A stretch of 64,000 bases of DNA from assembly GCA_030737835.1 (NCBI GenBank), contig CM060849.1, positions 992,001-1,056,000 on the forward strand, given 5' to 3'. The DNA is from Acorus gramineus. Taxonomy: Eukaryota > Streptophyta > Magnoliopsida > Acorales > Acoraceae. Below, piece by piece: positions 45,851-57,929 of the stretch. Both the position numbers and the translations under genes were made by a program. The notes below the pieces were generated by a model. It was not told where the DNA came from. It did not search any database and saw nothing but the letters and a program-made list of their open reading frames with translations. Each line of letters begins with the position of its first letter. Position 1 is the stretch's first letter.

Positions 45851-47110
45851 CGACGTACAGCCAAGTGGGCGGCCATGCCCAAGGGCTGCCTGCTGAGAGC
45901 ATCGGCCACGACATTCGCCTTACCCGGATGGTAAGCGATGTCACAATCATAGTCCTTCAGGAACTCGACCCAACGTCTCTAACGCATGTTGAGCTCCGGC
46001 TGGGACTGCAAGTAAGTCAAGCTCTTATGATCAGTGAAGAGCTCGAACTCCTCGCCATAGAGGTAGTGCTTCCACATCTTCAGCGCAAAGATGATCGCTG
46101 CTAACTCTAAGTCGTGGGTGGGGTAATTCTGCTCATGGGGCTTCAACTGACGCGACGCGTAAGCCACAACCTTACCGTACTGCATCAGGACGCAACCCAC
46201 ACCCAGCCGCGATGCATCAGAGTAGACTGCGAATCCACCACTCCCAGACGGAATGGTAAGAACTGGCGTTGAGGTGAGCCTTCGCTTCAACTCCAGGAAG
46301 CTCTCCTCGCAAGCTGGGGACCACTCAAACCGAACATCCTTCCGAGTGAGGCGGGTCAGAGGAACAGCTATCTTCGAGAAACCCTCGACAAACCTCCGAT
46401 AATAACCCGCCAAGCCCAGGAAGCTCCGAATCTCTGTGGGGTTCGATGGTCGACGCCAATTCGACACGGCGAGCGTCTTGTCCGGGTCCACAGATATGCC
46501 CTCACCGGAAATCACGTGGCCTAGAAAGGCCATACGCTCCAACCAAAACTCGCACTTACTGAACTTGGCGAACAACTGATGTCAGGCCAAAGTCTCCAAG
46601 ACAGTGCGGAGATGGTCAGCGTGCTCCTCAAGACTCCTCGAGTACACCAGAATATCATCGATGAAGACTACTACGAAGGAGTCGAGGAAGGGCCGAAACA
46701 CCCGGTTCATCAGATCCATGAAGGCTGCCGGCGCATTCGTCAACCCAAACGGCAGTACTCGGAACTCGTAGTGCCCATAACGGGTACGAAAGGCCGTCTT
46801 CGGAATATCTGACTCCCGGATCTTCAGCTAATAGTAGCCCGAACGGAGATCGATCTTAGAAAAGACACGCGCTCCCTGGAGCTGGTCAAACAGATCGTCA
46901 ATCCGTGGTAAGGGGTACTTGTTCTTCACGGTCCGCTTGTTCAGCTGCCTGTAGTCAATACAAAGACGCAGCGAACCGTCCTTCTTCCGAACGAACAAAA
47001 CAGGGGCTCCCCACAGAGAAACACTCGGACGTGCGAAGCCCTTCTCAAGCAACTCCTCCAACTACTCCTTGAGCACCTTCAGCTCTGTCAGGGCCATCCG
47101 GTACGGAGCT
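45850..47110 (-). pseudogene. TEK-4 reverse transcriptase and RNase H remnant
   Basis: Reverse transcriptase (about 46300-47060) shows [30 protein letters not shown] and the FVDD-type catalytic box near 46655. RNase H (about 45900-46290) shows [29 protein letters not shown] and [18 protein letters not shown]. These enzymes copy the RNA into DNA in the particle. It is a broken fossil. Confidence 0.9.
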
Positions 47111-47820
47111 CTCGAAATCCGCTCGGTCCCCGGAATTAGATTAATCTCAAACTCGATCGCGCGATCCGGCGGTAATCCCGGAAGATCATCGGGGAAAACC
47201 TCTGGATATTCTGCCACGATCAGAGTCTGACTGATATCTGCCCGCAGTGGTGCATCCTCCTCAGCAATATATGCCAGAAAGCCCTCACATCCTCCCTGAA
47301 GGAGTCTCCACGCCTGGATAGATGACACGAACCCCAAAGGGGCTATGTCACGATCGCCCACGAACTGGAAAGATCTCCGACCCGGAAGGTGGAAAGACAC
47401 CGACTTCACAAAACAGTCGATGCTGGCGTGACTAGCTGAGAGCCAATCCATTCCCAAGATGGCATCGAAGTCCGTCATGGCGAGCTCTACCAACTCTACT
47501 GGAAACTCATGCTCCGCAATCGCCACAGTACACCCTCGGTAAACAGAACGGAGGAGAATACGGTCTCTGACGGGCAATGATATCTCCAGCATAACATCAA
47601 GAGGGGCGGACACCACGCCCATCCGTCTCGCAAAAACGGGAGACACGAACGAGTGCGTGGCTCCAGAATCAAATAACACATATGCAGGGAGCTGGGAGAT
47701 CAAAACAATACCTCGGACCACGCTACCCGAAGCCTGCGCCTCCTCGGCTGAAAGTGCTGCAACTCGACCCTGAACAAACTGCGGCTGAGGAGCAGGGGCA
47801 CGCCTCGCAGGCTGCACTGG
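47110..47820 (-). pseudogene. TEK-4 protease region
   Basis: The retroviral-type aspartic protease motif is seen as [19 protein letters not shown] near 47670, followed by the linker with [19 protein letters not shown]. It lies between the gag knuckle and reverse transcriptase, as expected for Ty3/gypsy. Confidence 0.88.
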
Positions 47821-49064
47821 CTGCCTCCTCTGGTCAACTCGGCCACCCTGTGGCTACTGCTGCTGACGCTGTGGCTGCTGCTGGCGTGGCTGCTACTGCT
47901 GCTGGCGTGGCTGCTGCTGCTGCAGCTGCACACAGGGTCGGCCAGCATCAGGGCAATTATATAAAATATGCCCGACGCGCTGACAATGGTAACAGCGCCG
48001 CATCTCCGGTTGCCTGGCCTGGACTGGTACTGCTGCAATGGGTGCTGGACCTCGCGCTGGCACCACATCGACTGGAGTAGCGGCGGCCGCTGACTGATCA
48101 AAGCGGGGCCGCTTCTTCTTGCGATGTCCCTGGTCCTGGCTCCTGGGGGGCCTCTGGTCTGCAGAAGGGGTTGGAAACCCCAAAGGGACCCCAAGGTCTC
48201 GCTCGACTGTCTTCGCACGAGACACCAAGTCTGAGTACCTCGTGAACGCCTATGAGGTGACATGCAACCGGATGGTGCTAATGAGACCCATCTCAAAACA
48301 ACGGCATTGCGTCTCCTCATCCATCACCAAGGCGGGGGTGAACCGGGAAAGCCTCGTGAAACGTGTGGAGTAGTCAGCGACTGACATGGAGCCCTGCGTC
48401 AGCTGCTCGAACTCTCGCATCACGATCTGGCGTGTCGAAAACGGGAAGTACTCCTCCAGAAAGTACCTCCGGAACCCAGCCCATAGAAGTCGCTCCACTC
48501 CCTTGGGGATGTCCACGATCGGGTAGCCCACCGGTCAGCGGCGCTACCCTTCAACATGAAGGTGGCCAGTGAGACACGCTGGCGGTCGGTGCAGTGCATG
48601 GTTGAGAAGATCTTGTCTACCTCCATCAACCAACGCTCAGGGGCAAGGGGGTCCGCCGTCTGGCCATGGAACTCGGGAGGGTGGAGCTTCAGAAAGGCAG
48701 TGAGGCCGCTCTGATGCACTCGTGCTGTAACGCTCCTGAATCCACGACTCCGTTTTGAAGCGTGAAATCCGGGTGCCTCGAATCTCAAAGTTCTATATAT
48801 ATATATATATATATATATATTTTCATCTAGAGAACATACGAATACATCCCATAATTATACATATATTGTCAAGGCTAAAATCCAACACAAATTAAATATA
48901 TATCAAAAACAACTTAATTTATATATCCACACTATCATACATATGGGTCCTCTACATGCCAAAGAAATGACTAACACCTTTTACACAAATCTAGTGCTCC
49001 GGAAATAAAATACGAGCTTCAAACTTCAACGCCTTAACGAGATCGACAACCACCAACAGCTAAT

Positions 49065-49657
49065 CTGAAAGGTTGGGAAGAGAGAGGGATGAGCTACCAC
49101 ATGCTCAGTGAATGGACACAAGTGTCCCAATAATATATTATACTTCAAAATAATCAGTTTAAAAGTTTATATGGAACAATTGTTGTAATATAACGCAAAG
49201 CTTATAATAAAGAAGCCCTTTAAAACATTCAAGGATATAATAACATTTCTCTTTCGAATAAAATATGATGTCATAAAAATCTTCTCATGATTTCAAACTA
49301 CATGATGTATATGAATGCAACGAACACGCATGCCCGCTTTTCACGACACCTAGCCGCAGGGATTTCACTTTGGAAATCGGGCCACGTAGACATAGCCACC
49401 TAGACTTGGGTCAAATTTAGCCCGCAGCCACCTAGACTGAGCCACCTAGACGATTTGATGCATGCACAATCAAAACTACTTCTTTCAAGTATACAGCATG
49501 CGACAATTTTCATAAATCCCATAATTTTCAATGCATACAATATATCCAAAATATCAACATATATGATGATAACATGCTCATATGGTTCATACAAGATAGA
49601 TTTCATAATCATAAAATAACATGATGCTTTTCAAATAATATAGAGACATCCACTCAC
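49065..49657 (-). promoter_or_regulatory. Candidate intron in LARD-1 LTR
   Basis: Donor CTGGAG/GTGAGTGG at 49657, hairpin TGAGCATGTGGTAGCTCA with branch-like CTCAT, then a pyrimidine tract and TTTCAG ending at 49065, about 25 bases after the branch-like site. The implied intron is 593 bp. The layout equals that of the Tekay LTRs despite unrelated surrounding sequence. A TGCACGTGCA palindrome lies just upstream of the donor. Confidence 0.5.
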
Positions 49658-50768
49658 CTCCAGTCCACGCAATACAAATCGATGCACGTGCATAAACGCT
49701 ATACACTCGCACGTGGATAACCTAGCATAACAATTATGAAATCAATAAATAAGAAAATCATTCAATCATGACAAACAACTGACAAACAACTTACAACAAC
49801 ACTCAGCCCAATAATCCCAAGAGCCCGTACCAAATAGACCTACAATTCACAACTCACCTTAAAGGCCTAACAAAAATTCCAACTCCAAATAAATAATAAA
49901 GTGCTCATATCTCATAATGATCCGATAATCAATATCCATTTATTTCATAAGGCCCACATAATCGATCAATCATCGAATAAAATATTTAGACAAATAATCC
50001 ACTACAACTCCAATGATCCACTAAGGCTCCACTACAACTCCAATGATTCAAATAACTCAATCCAATCAATTTACATCCAAATAACAATAATATTCAATTA
50101 ATATTCATTGATCCCACTAAACCAAATTAATTGATTTAAGATCCAATTTGAGTCACCAAGATCAATAAAATCATCAAAACCCACAAATCAAATTATACTC
50201 ATTAAACATCCATTTGGGATCCCTTTAATCTCTAAAATTCATCAAACTTTGTCATGAAGCTAAATATTTGAATTATAAGAAACTGCACAAAAATCTTTGA
50301 AAATCATAACTTTCTACCCGTAACTTCGAATCGGATGATTCATGATTCGTTGGAAAGATCTTTTTGAAACCTATTTCTGTTTGTGAAATAAAATTTTCCC
50401 AGAAACGACTCTATCATAGTCAAAAACACGATTTAATGATCAGGTATACAATCAACCCGAAAATAACCCTTAAATCCCAAAACCAAAAAAATTTAATTTG
50501 ATCTTATGAAATCCTTCGAGATCCATTGAAATCTAATAAAAACATCATCTATTTAAAATCAATCAAACCCTAACCCTAATCCATCAACCTTCTTCCTCAA
50601 ATAATTGATTGACACAATCATCTCCTAACCAAAAATAAATTGAAACACTAAACAATAAAAATCAATAGAGAAAGATTTATCACCTTGATGTGCTCGACGG
50701 GTAGAGCTAGGTCATCACCACCTTTCTTGCCTCATGAAAATTCTGATGCAAACCCTAACCCAAAACGT

Positions 50769-50776
50769 GTTATATA
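50769..50776 (-). promoter_or_regulatory. TATA-like box in LARD-1 3' LTR
   Basis: The minus strand reads TTTTATATAAC about 420 bases from the LTR start, with the same box at 54619-54626 in the other LTR. A donor-like AAG/GTGATAA lies about 85 bases downstream. Confidence 0.5.
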
Positions 50777-51195
50777 AAAGGGGTTTTTACCAAATTACAA
50801 AACGACCCCTCAAGTATTACGGGTTTACAAATAGGTCCTTATCTGATTTACAGAAAGATCCCTATCCGATTTACAAACAGATACCTGAAGCCTATTAAAA
50901 TGTATTCTGGATTCGCAACCAGATCCCTGGGCCCAATAACTTAACACAAAATCCTAAAAACATAATTTCCTAAACTCTGAATCTCACCAAATTTCAACCA
51001 AAATATCTTGAGACTATAAAGATCTCCAAAAAAATATAAAATAAATATTTCAACATCAATTTATAATTTTTATAATTATAAATCAAATTGGACCCATTTG
51101 GGCCTACCGCCAAATCAAAAAATGAAATAATTAAATTTCAATTAAAATTTCATTATATATTTAAAATAAATATATAAAAATACAGAGACGTTACA

Positions 51196-51213
51196 TTCTT
51201 CCCCCCTTAAAGG
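51196..51213 (-). promoter_or_regulatory. LARD-1 polypurine tract
   Basis: The minus strand reads CCTTTAAGGGGGGAAGAA. The adjacent GAGGACTAAATTCC also resembles the sequence after the Tekay tracts. Confidence 0.88.
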
Positions 51214-51625
51214 AATTTAGTCCTCTAAATTCAAAGGAGAAACACAAAATAGAAGACATACGACATCCTATAATAACAAAACAATCATTCATCATACATT
51301 CAAACAATAAATGTATGAGTCAGTTAATGAATCTGACACATACACGGCAATCACAACAAATACAGACAATGGTATAAGAATCCATCTTATACGCCGCAAA
51401 CAATCAAACAAACAAGTGTATAAGTAAAACAACCAATGCTCCGCATTGAAATTCCAACTTATACCGAAACAAACATACAATGACAACATAACAAAACAAT
51501 CATACAAGCTTGGTCCACAATGCTTCCGCTGCACCACTCTGATATACAGTGACCCAAACGACAAGTGGATTAACTTATATGACATAGACAAAAACAATAA
51601 GACATTCACAAATCACAACAATTAC

Positions 51626-51890
51626 TGTATAGGTCAAACCCACCTACGCCCCACACTATAGGTGTTTTAACTTATACAATATAAGCAAGATCAACAATAC
51701 ACATAAATTGTACACAATCATTTGTATAAGCCAGGCCTACCTATGTCCCATTCCACAGGTAATCCAACTTATACCATACAAGCAATGACAAGAAAACAAA
51801 TTAAGAAAAACAATATTCATCCAAATTGTACAAGTCAGGTCCATTTACGTCCCATACCATAAATGGTCCAACTTGTACAACACAAAAGGG
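51626..51890. repeat. LARD-1 internal tandem repeat, about 100-115 bp
   Basis: Three degenerate units begin at 51626, 51723 and 51837, each with TGTA(T/C)AAGTCAGG-like, CCACCTACGTCCCA-like and CCAACTTATAC-like parts. No coding potential. Confidence 0.75.
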
Positions 51891-52397
51891 GCAATTATGA
51901 CACTAATGACATTCCTAACATTAGGAATAAAAATTAATTTACCACGATGCATATTCACGAATTTGATGTGTCTTTCACATCGCCATTAGAAACATAAATA
52001 ACATTCTCGAATGTCGCAAATGCTTAGCCATGTATAACGTTGAAAACAATCTCAATCTCTTTGGTGCGCTTTCCAACGTGCGCTTAATCCACCAAAATTT
52101 CACAATAACAAAACAAACAAATGGTTAGAATGCAAACCCAATATGCAATGCATCTTAACATGCCCTAAGCCTATCCTAGGCTTCAAAGGAAATTCTCCTA
52201 TAGGCCGCCTTAAGATCCAAAAAGATAACTACACATAAAAGATTACCCTAAGCTCCATAATCAAAACTCTAGGGTAACCAAAATAGCCCAACCAAATTTT
52301 TCTATAGGATAGAAAAACTTAATCTCCTTAGGTTATTCGAGTTTAGACCCTAAACTCAATAAATCAACTAAGATGGCAAATACCTACAGTCCGAGAG

Positions 52398-52568
52398 TTG
52401 AACCTATGCTCTGATAATCTGTAACAGAGCCAGATAAAAATACATCTACTCCATAACTCCAGAGGATAATTAAGTCCAAGTTTACATGGAATCGTAAACC
52501 TAAGCTCTAAGCCAACTAATATCCATAACCTACAGTCCGAGGGTTGAGCCTATGCTCTGATACCATTC
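52398..52568 (-). repeat. Duplicated primer-site region in LARD-1
   Basis: The segment CCTACAGTCCGAG...CCTATGCTCTGATA occurs twice: at about 52388-52435, where it runs into ATCTGTAACAGAG, and at 52528-52575, where it runs into the true LTR edge. The working primer-binding site is at 52553-52565 (TGGTATCAGAGCA on the minus strand). Confidence 0.75.
52553..52565 (-). promoter_or_regulatory. LARD-1 primer-binding site
   Basis: The minus strand reads TGGTATCAGAGCA, initiator tRNA-Met type, three bases inside the LTR edge at 52569. Confidence 0.9.
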
Positions 52569-55053
52569 TGTAACGCCCCCGAATCCACGACTCCGTTTTG
52601 AAGCATGAAATCCGGTTGCGTTAACTTAATTCCTCGAATCTCAGAGTTCTATATATATATATATATATTTTTCATCCAGAGAACATACGAATACATCACC
52701 ATAATTATACATATATTGTCAATGCTAAAATCCAACACAAATTCAATATACATCGAAAACAACTTAATTTATATATCCACACTATCATACATATGGGTCC
52801 TCTACATGCCAAAGAAATGACCAACACCTTTTACACAAATCTAGTGCTCCGGAAATAAAATACGAGCTTCAAACTCCAACGCCTTAACGAGATCGACAAC
52901 CACCAACAGCTAATCTGAAAGGTTGGGAAGAGAGAGGGATGAGCTACCACACGCTCAGTGAATGGACACAAGTGTCCCAATAATATATTATACTTCAAAA
53001 TAATCAGTTAAAAAGTGTCTATGGAACAATTGTTGTAATATAAAGCAAAGCTTATAATAAAGAAGCCATTTAAAACATTCAAGGATATAATAACATTTCT
53101 CTTTCGAATAAAATGTGATGTCATAAAAATCTTCTCATGATTTCAAACTACATGATGTATATGAATGCAACGGACACGCATGCCCGCTTTCCACGACACC
53201 TAGCCGCAGAGATTTCACTTTGGAAATCGGGCCACGTAGACATAGCCACCTAGACTTGGGTCAAATTTAGACCGCAGCCACCTAGACTGAGCCACCTAGA
53301 CGATTTGATGCATGCACAATCAAAACTACTTCTTTCAAGTATACAGCATGCGACAATTTTCATAAATCCCATAATTTCCAATGCATACAATATATCCAAA
53401 ATATCAACCTATATGATGATAACATGCTCATATGGTTCATACAAGATAGATTTCATAATCATAAAATAACATGATGCTTTTCAAATAATATAGAGACATC
53501 CACTCACCTCCAGTCCACGCAATACAAACCGATGCACGTGCATAAACGCTATACACTCGCACGTGGATAACCTAGCATAACAATTATGCAATCAATAAAT
53601 AAGAAAATCATTCAATCATGACAAACAACTGACAAACAACTTACAACAACACTCAGCCCAATAATCCCAAGAGCCCGTACCAAGTAGACCTACAATCCAC
53701 AACTCACCTTAAAGGCATAACAAAAATCCCAACTCCAAATAAATATTAAAATGTTCATATCTCACAATGATCTGATAATCAATATCCATTTATTTCGTAA
53801 GGCCCACATAATCGATCAATCATCGAATAAAATATTTAGACAAATAATCTACAATAACTCCAATGATCCACTAAGGCTCCACTACAACTCCAATGATTCA
53901 AATAACTCAATCCAATCAATTTACATCCAAATAACAATAATATTCAATTAATATTCATTGATCCCACTAAACCAAATTAATTGATTTAAGATCCAATTTG
54001 AGTCACCAAGATCAATAAAATCATCAAAACCCACAAATCAAATTATACTCATTAAACATCCATTTGGGATCCCTTTAATCTCTAAAATTCATCAAACTTG
54101 GTCATGAAGCTAAATATTTGAATTCTAAGAAACTGCACAGAAATCTTTGAAAAATCATAACTTTCTACCCGTAACTCCGAATTGGACGATTCATGATTCG
54201 TTGGAAAGATCTTTTTGAAACCTATTTCTGTTTGTGAAATAAAATTTTCCCAGAAACGACTCTATCATAGTCAAAAATACGATTTAATGATCAGGTATAC
54301 AATCAACCCGAAAATAACCCTTAAATCCCAAAACCAATAAATCTAGTTTGATCTTAAGAAATCCTTCGAGATCCATTGAAATCTAATAAAAACATCATCT
54401 ATTTAAAATCAATCAAACCCTAACCCTAATCCATCAACCTTCTTCCCCAAATAATCGATTGACACAATCATCTCCTAACCAAAAATAAATTGAAACACTA
54501 AACAATAAAAATCAATAGAGAAAGATTTATCACCTTGATGTGCTCGACGGGTAGAGCTAGGTCATCACCACCTTTCATGCCTCATGAGAATTCTGATGCA
54601 AACCCTAACCCAAAACGTGTTATATAAAAGGGGTTTTTACCAAATTACAAAACGACCCCTCAAGTATTACGGGTTTACAACTAGGTCCTTATCTGATTTA
54701 CAGAAAGATCCCTATCCGATTTACAAACAGATCCCTGAAGCCTATTAAAAGGTATTCTGGATTCGCAACCAGATCCCTGGGCCCAATAACTTAACACAAA
54801 ATCCTAAAAACATAATTTTCTGAACTCCGAATCTCACCAAATTTCAACCAAAATATCTTGAGACTATAAAGATCTCCAAAAAAATATAAAATAAATATTT
54901 CAACATCAATTTATAATTTTTATAATTATAAATCAAATTGAACCCATTTGGGCCTACCGCCAAATCAAAAAAATGAAATAATTAAATTTCAATTAAAATT
55001 TCTATTATATATTTAAAATAAATATATAAGGCTAAAAATACAGAAATGTTACA
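52569..55053 (-). repeat. LARD-1 5' LTR
   Basis: A 2485-bp LTR. TATA-like TATATAAC lies at 54619-54626 (minus), hairpin TGAGC/GCTCA at 52940-52956, donor GTGAGTGG ending at 53507 and acceptor TTTCAG at 52915. A (TA)n run lies at 52650-52669. It carries about 13 extra bases near 52620 relative to the other LTR. Confidence 0.94.
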
Positions 55054-55534
55054 CGTGCTGCAGCCTCTAGCTCCACCTCCCTCTCTAGGGGATCCTGAAC
55101 TCCCACCACCGGAATCACCACTGGGACAGGGGGTACCTGGGGCACCACCGGTGGATCTGCCACCAGGGGGACCTGTGGAACTGCCTCGCGGGCCGCCCGC
55201 AGCTCCTGGATCTCTCGTGCCTGCTCAGCTAACGCCCTAGTATGGGCCTCCAGTGCCCTAGTCTGAGTCTCCACTAGATCTGCTATACGAGCGTAAGCAC
55301 GCTCCCATGCAGGAGGCTCCTGCGCCGGTCCTGGCCCCATAGCCGAGGACCCTACAATAGACTACTCGCCTCTGGTAGGTTCGAAAACCTCCAAGGGCCG
55401 AGGGGGACCACGTCCACGCGTTCCTCTGCGAGGAGGCATATCAGCAACCTAAGAAAACAGACACTAGGATCAGAATACTCATATAGAAATCCTAGGACTC
55501 ATCTCTAAGAAAACAATTGGCTCTGACAGGACCA

Positions 55535-55547
55535 GGCTCTGATACCA
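55535..55547 (-). promoter_or_regulatory. TEK-4 primer-binding site
   Basis: The minus strand reads TGGTATCAGAGCC, five bases inside the 5' LTR edge. Confidence 0.93.
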
Positions 55548-57929
55548 ACTTTTGTCACGCCCCAGGGCGGCCGTCCCCGATACGTGGCAAATATATATAA
55601 TATCAGCAGTCTATACAGGAGATCAATAAAATACTCTAAACAACATGAAGGTGACAATACAGACAATAATGTAGCTGACATAATATATACAAATAGCGGA
55701 AGCTTAAACGACTGAGTCTGTAATTCAAAGACATATTACAGACCCGAATACATAATCAACTATCCTGTGAGAGCCAATATACACAATGACATCCAAATAC
55801 AAGTGTGTGCCCAAGCACGGATAACAATACATACAATCAAGAAGGGGATGCTGATGGCCTCTCACTCGCAGAACCCAAAACGTGACGCTGCTCCGCTACT
55901 GCTGTGGTGCCTCGGGGAGCTTCTCCTTCAGATCCAACTCAGATATAACTGGAGGAAAAGAATATGCGAGGGGTGAGCCACACGCTCAGTGAATGGCACA
56001 ATCTATGCATCACAATTCATATTAACCTTAAATAATTTATAGTCCCTAAAACGGGAGCAACTACACATTCTAGTGGGTCGTTTCATCGCCAACCCACCCC
56101 CCCCCCCCTCACCCTCACCCTTTACGGGGGGTGACATGGGCCTCTTGGGGCATACTAGACCGCTCTCCACCCCTGGTCCACCCGGTAGCCTCTCTCACAC
56201 TCCGTAGCCTCTACCTGGTATACTCCCACGATCAGCACTGTCCGACGCATTGAAGGTACCTACAGATGGGAGCCCTCTGTCAGGTCAGCTTTCCAACGCC
56301 GGAGAGTCCCTACATCGGATCCAACCAAAAGGAGAAGACAGCCTACTCACACGGATACGATCCTCTTCGATCCGTCGACAACGATTGTAACACTACTAAT
56401 ATCATGAATTCTCAAGAATTCCTCCAGGGTAGATGCGGGGAAACATATATTATAACAACAAGGTTATAATATTCTCTAAGGCATGCTTATAACAATATGC
56501 TCTCATTTTGATTTAATTAGATTAAACTAGATGGGAACATATATAGTTCAGGGCTTTCCAATCAAGGGACATGGTGTCTAGGCATGTATGGGCCTCTATA
56601 CATGATATATGGGTGCATATCCCTAGCATACAAGGTCTAAAGTGGCATGGATACTTCATACTAATCATGCATTGCATAGCTTTTCATTTATCACAAGTTA
56701 ATATACAATTATGGTGCCCCAGGGAAGGGCAATGCACGCCTACGTGCATCGAACGCCTCCCTACTGGGTTGGATTGTCCCACTCACCGAAACCCGGGTCA
56801 TTGCGTGACCGTCCATCAAGATCTGCAAGACATGGGCATTCAATATGGTGAGTAAACTACACAAATACATAAGAAATTTACTAGAAATACCCAATACTCG
56901 GACAAGCATGCATACGGACCCGCACGCATGCAAGCACGCGCGTACGCACGCGAGTCCGAGTGCCCCGACACCCTCCCGAACCCTCGGGCAGCCATACGCA
57001 TGCCCCCCCGCACGCGCACGCACGAATGCGCACGCACGCACGCGCCCCAGCGCCCCTGGCGCACTGCCGCGCCCCTGCCCGCGCGCCCAGACGAGTTGCT
57101 GCGCGCGCGCGCACGCTCGCGTGAGCCCGCGCACACCGCGCGTCCTGTTATATATGTGTCACTTTTTGCCTTCTGGTAACCATTGGGACATTCTGGCAGT
57201 TTTTTTGTTTTTTTCGTTTTTCGATCGGAACCGCTAAAATTTTAGACTTTTAGCTATCATCCTGAGTTTGAGGACTCCGATTGAAAATCTAACTGCATAT
57301 TATGTGTCCTGGTGCCATTCCAAGCCACTCACGAAAATTTCATCGAATTCCGGTAACGTTTCAGAATTTCGCAGTTCCGAAGCGTATCCGGGTTTTGACC
57401 GAGCGAGAAGTCATTGGGAGACTTGACTTGGTCAAGGTGGGCCCATGACTTGGTCAAATGAATTTGGATTTTAGTGTGGTTGGGTTGACTAAGGTCAAAC
57501 CTCACCTAAGTGCACTTAAACCTCACTAATCCTAGCCTAAACCTAATTAATTAGCCCTAAGTTAAGTGGTGTGAGTGTGTGTGGTGTGGGTGTGAGTATA
57601 AACAAATCCCACGACTACAACAGCCCTCCTATTCATCATCTTCTCCAAAATTTCTCTCTCTCTCCCTCTCTTTAATCCCCCCATATGACCTAGTTCTTGA
57701 GGTTGAAACCAAAAACCCTAAGAAGAGAAAAGATAGGTGAGCTCCCGATCTACCTTCCGGTGGTCTCGGATTCGAGTTCCCACATGTGTGACCCCTTCTC
57801 ATGCCCTCTTTTCTCCTCTGATTTCAGCCTTGCTTTGGCTGAGTGGAGGCTTGGTGGTGGTGGCCTTGGAGGTGGTGTTTCGGTGCGCGAAGAGCACCCG
57901 TTCTTCCTCCCCTTCTCTTCCTCTCCTAG

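Larger units (their letters stand above)
48726..51195 (-). repeat. LARD-1 3' LTR
   Basis: A 2470-bp LTR. A longer (TA)n run lies at 48794-48820. In a stretch of about 285 bases (49081 onward) I counted about 10 differences from the other LTR. Otherwise it has the same landmarks: hairpin 49090-49106 and TATA-like box 50769-50776. Confidence 0.94.
48726..55053 (-). mobile_element. LARD-1, non-coding LTR element with two long LTRs
   Basis: A 6.3-kb minus-strand element in TEK-4 gag, with exact duplication cgtgc (48721-48725 and 55054-55058). LTRs 48726-51195 and 52569-55053 flank a 1373-bp internal region with no coding capacity: the LARD design. Ends (TGTAAC...GCGTTACA), primer-binding site, polypurine tract and the bases after it resemble those of the Tekay elements, although the LTR body is unrelated and AT-rich. 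It must have used another element's proteins. Confidence 0.94.
47820..55439 (-). pseudogene. TEK-4 gag remnant, interrupted by LARD-1
   Basis: The start codon is at 55439 (minus) in the conserved GAGGAGGCAT context. The N-terminal part lies at 55059-55439 with DLVETQTRALEAHTRALAEQ. The rest lies at 47820-48725, with the capsid core (LHPPEFHGQTADPLAPERWL) at about 48600-48700 and the CCHC knuckle RCYHCQRVGHILYNC near 47960-48000. LARD-1 separates the two. It is a fossil with additional breaks. Confidence 0.9.

Noticed and set aside
50571-50600. Telomere-like CCCTAACCCTAA
   Set aside because: Only two units inside a LARD-1 LTR, repeated in the other LTR. It is not a telomeric array.
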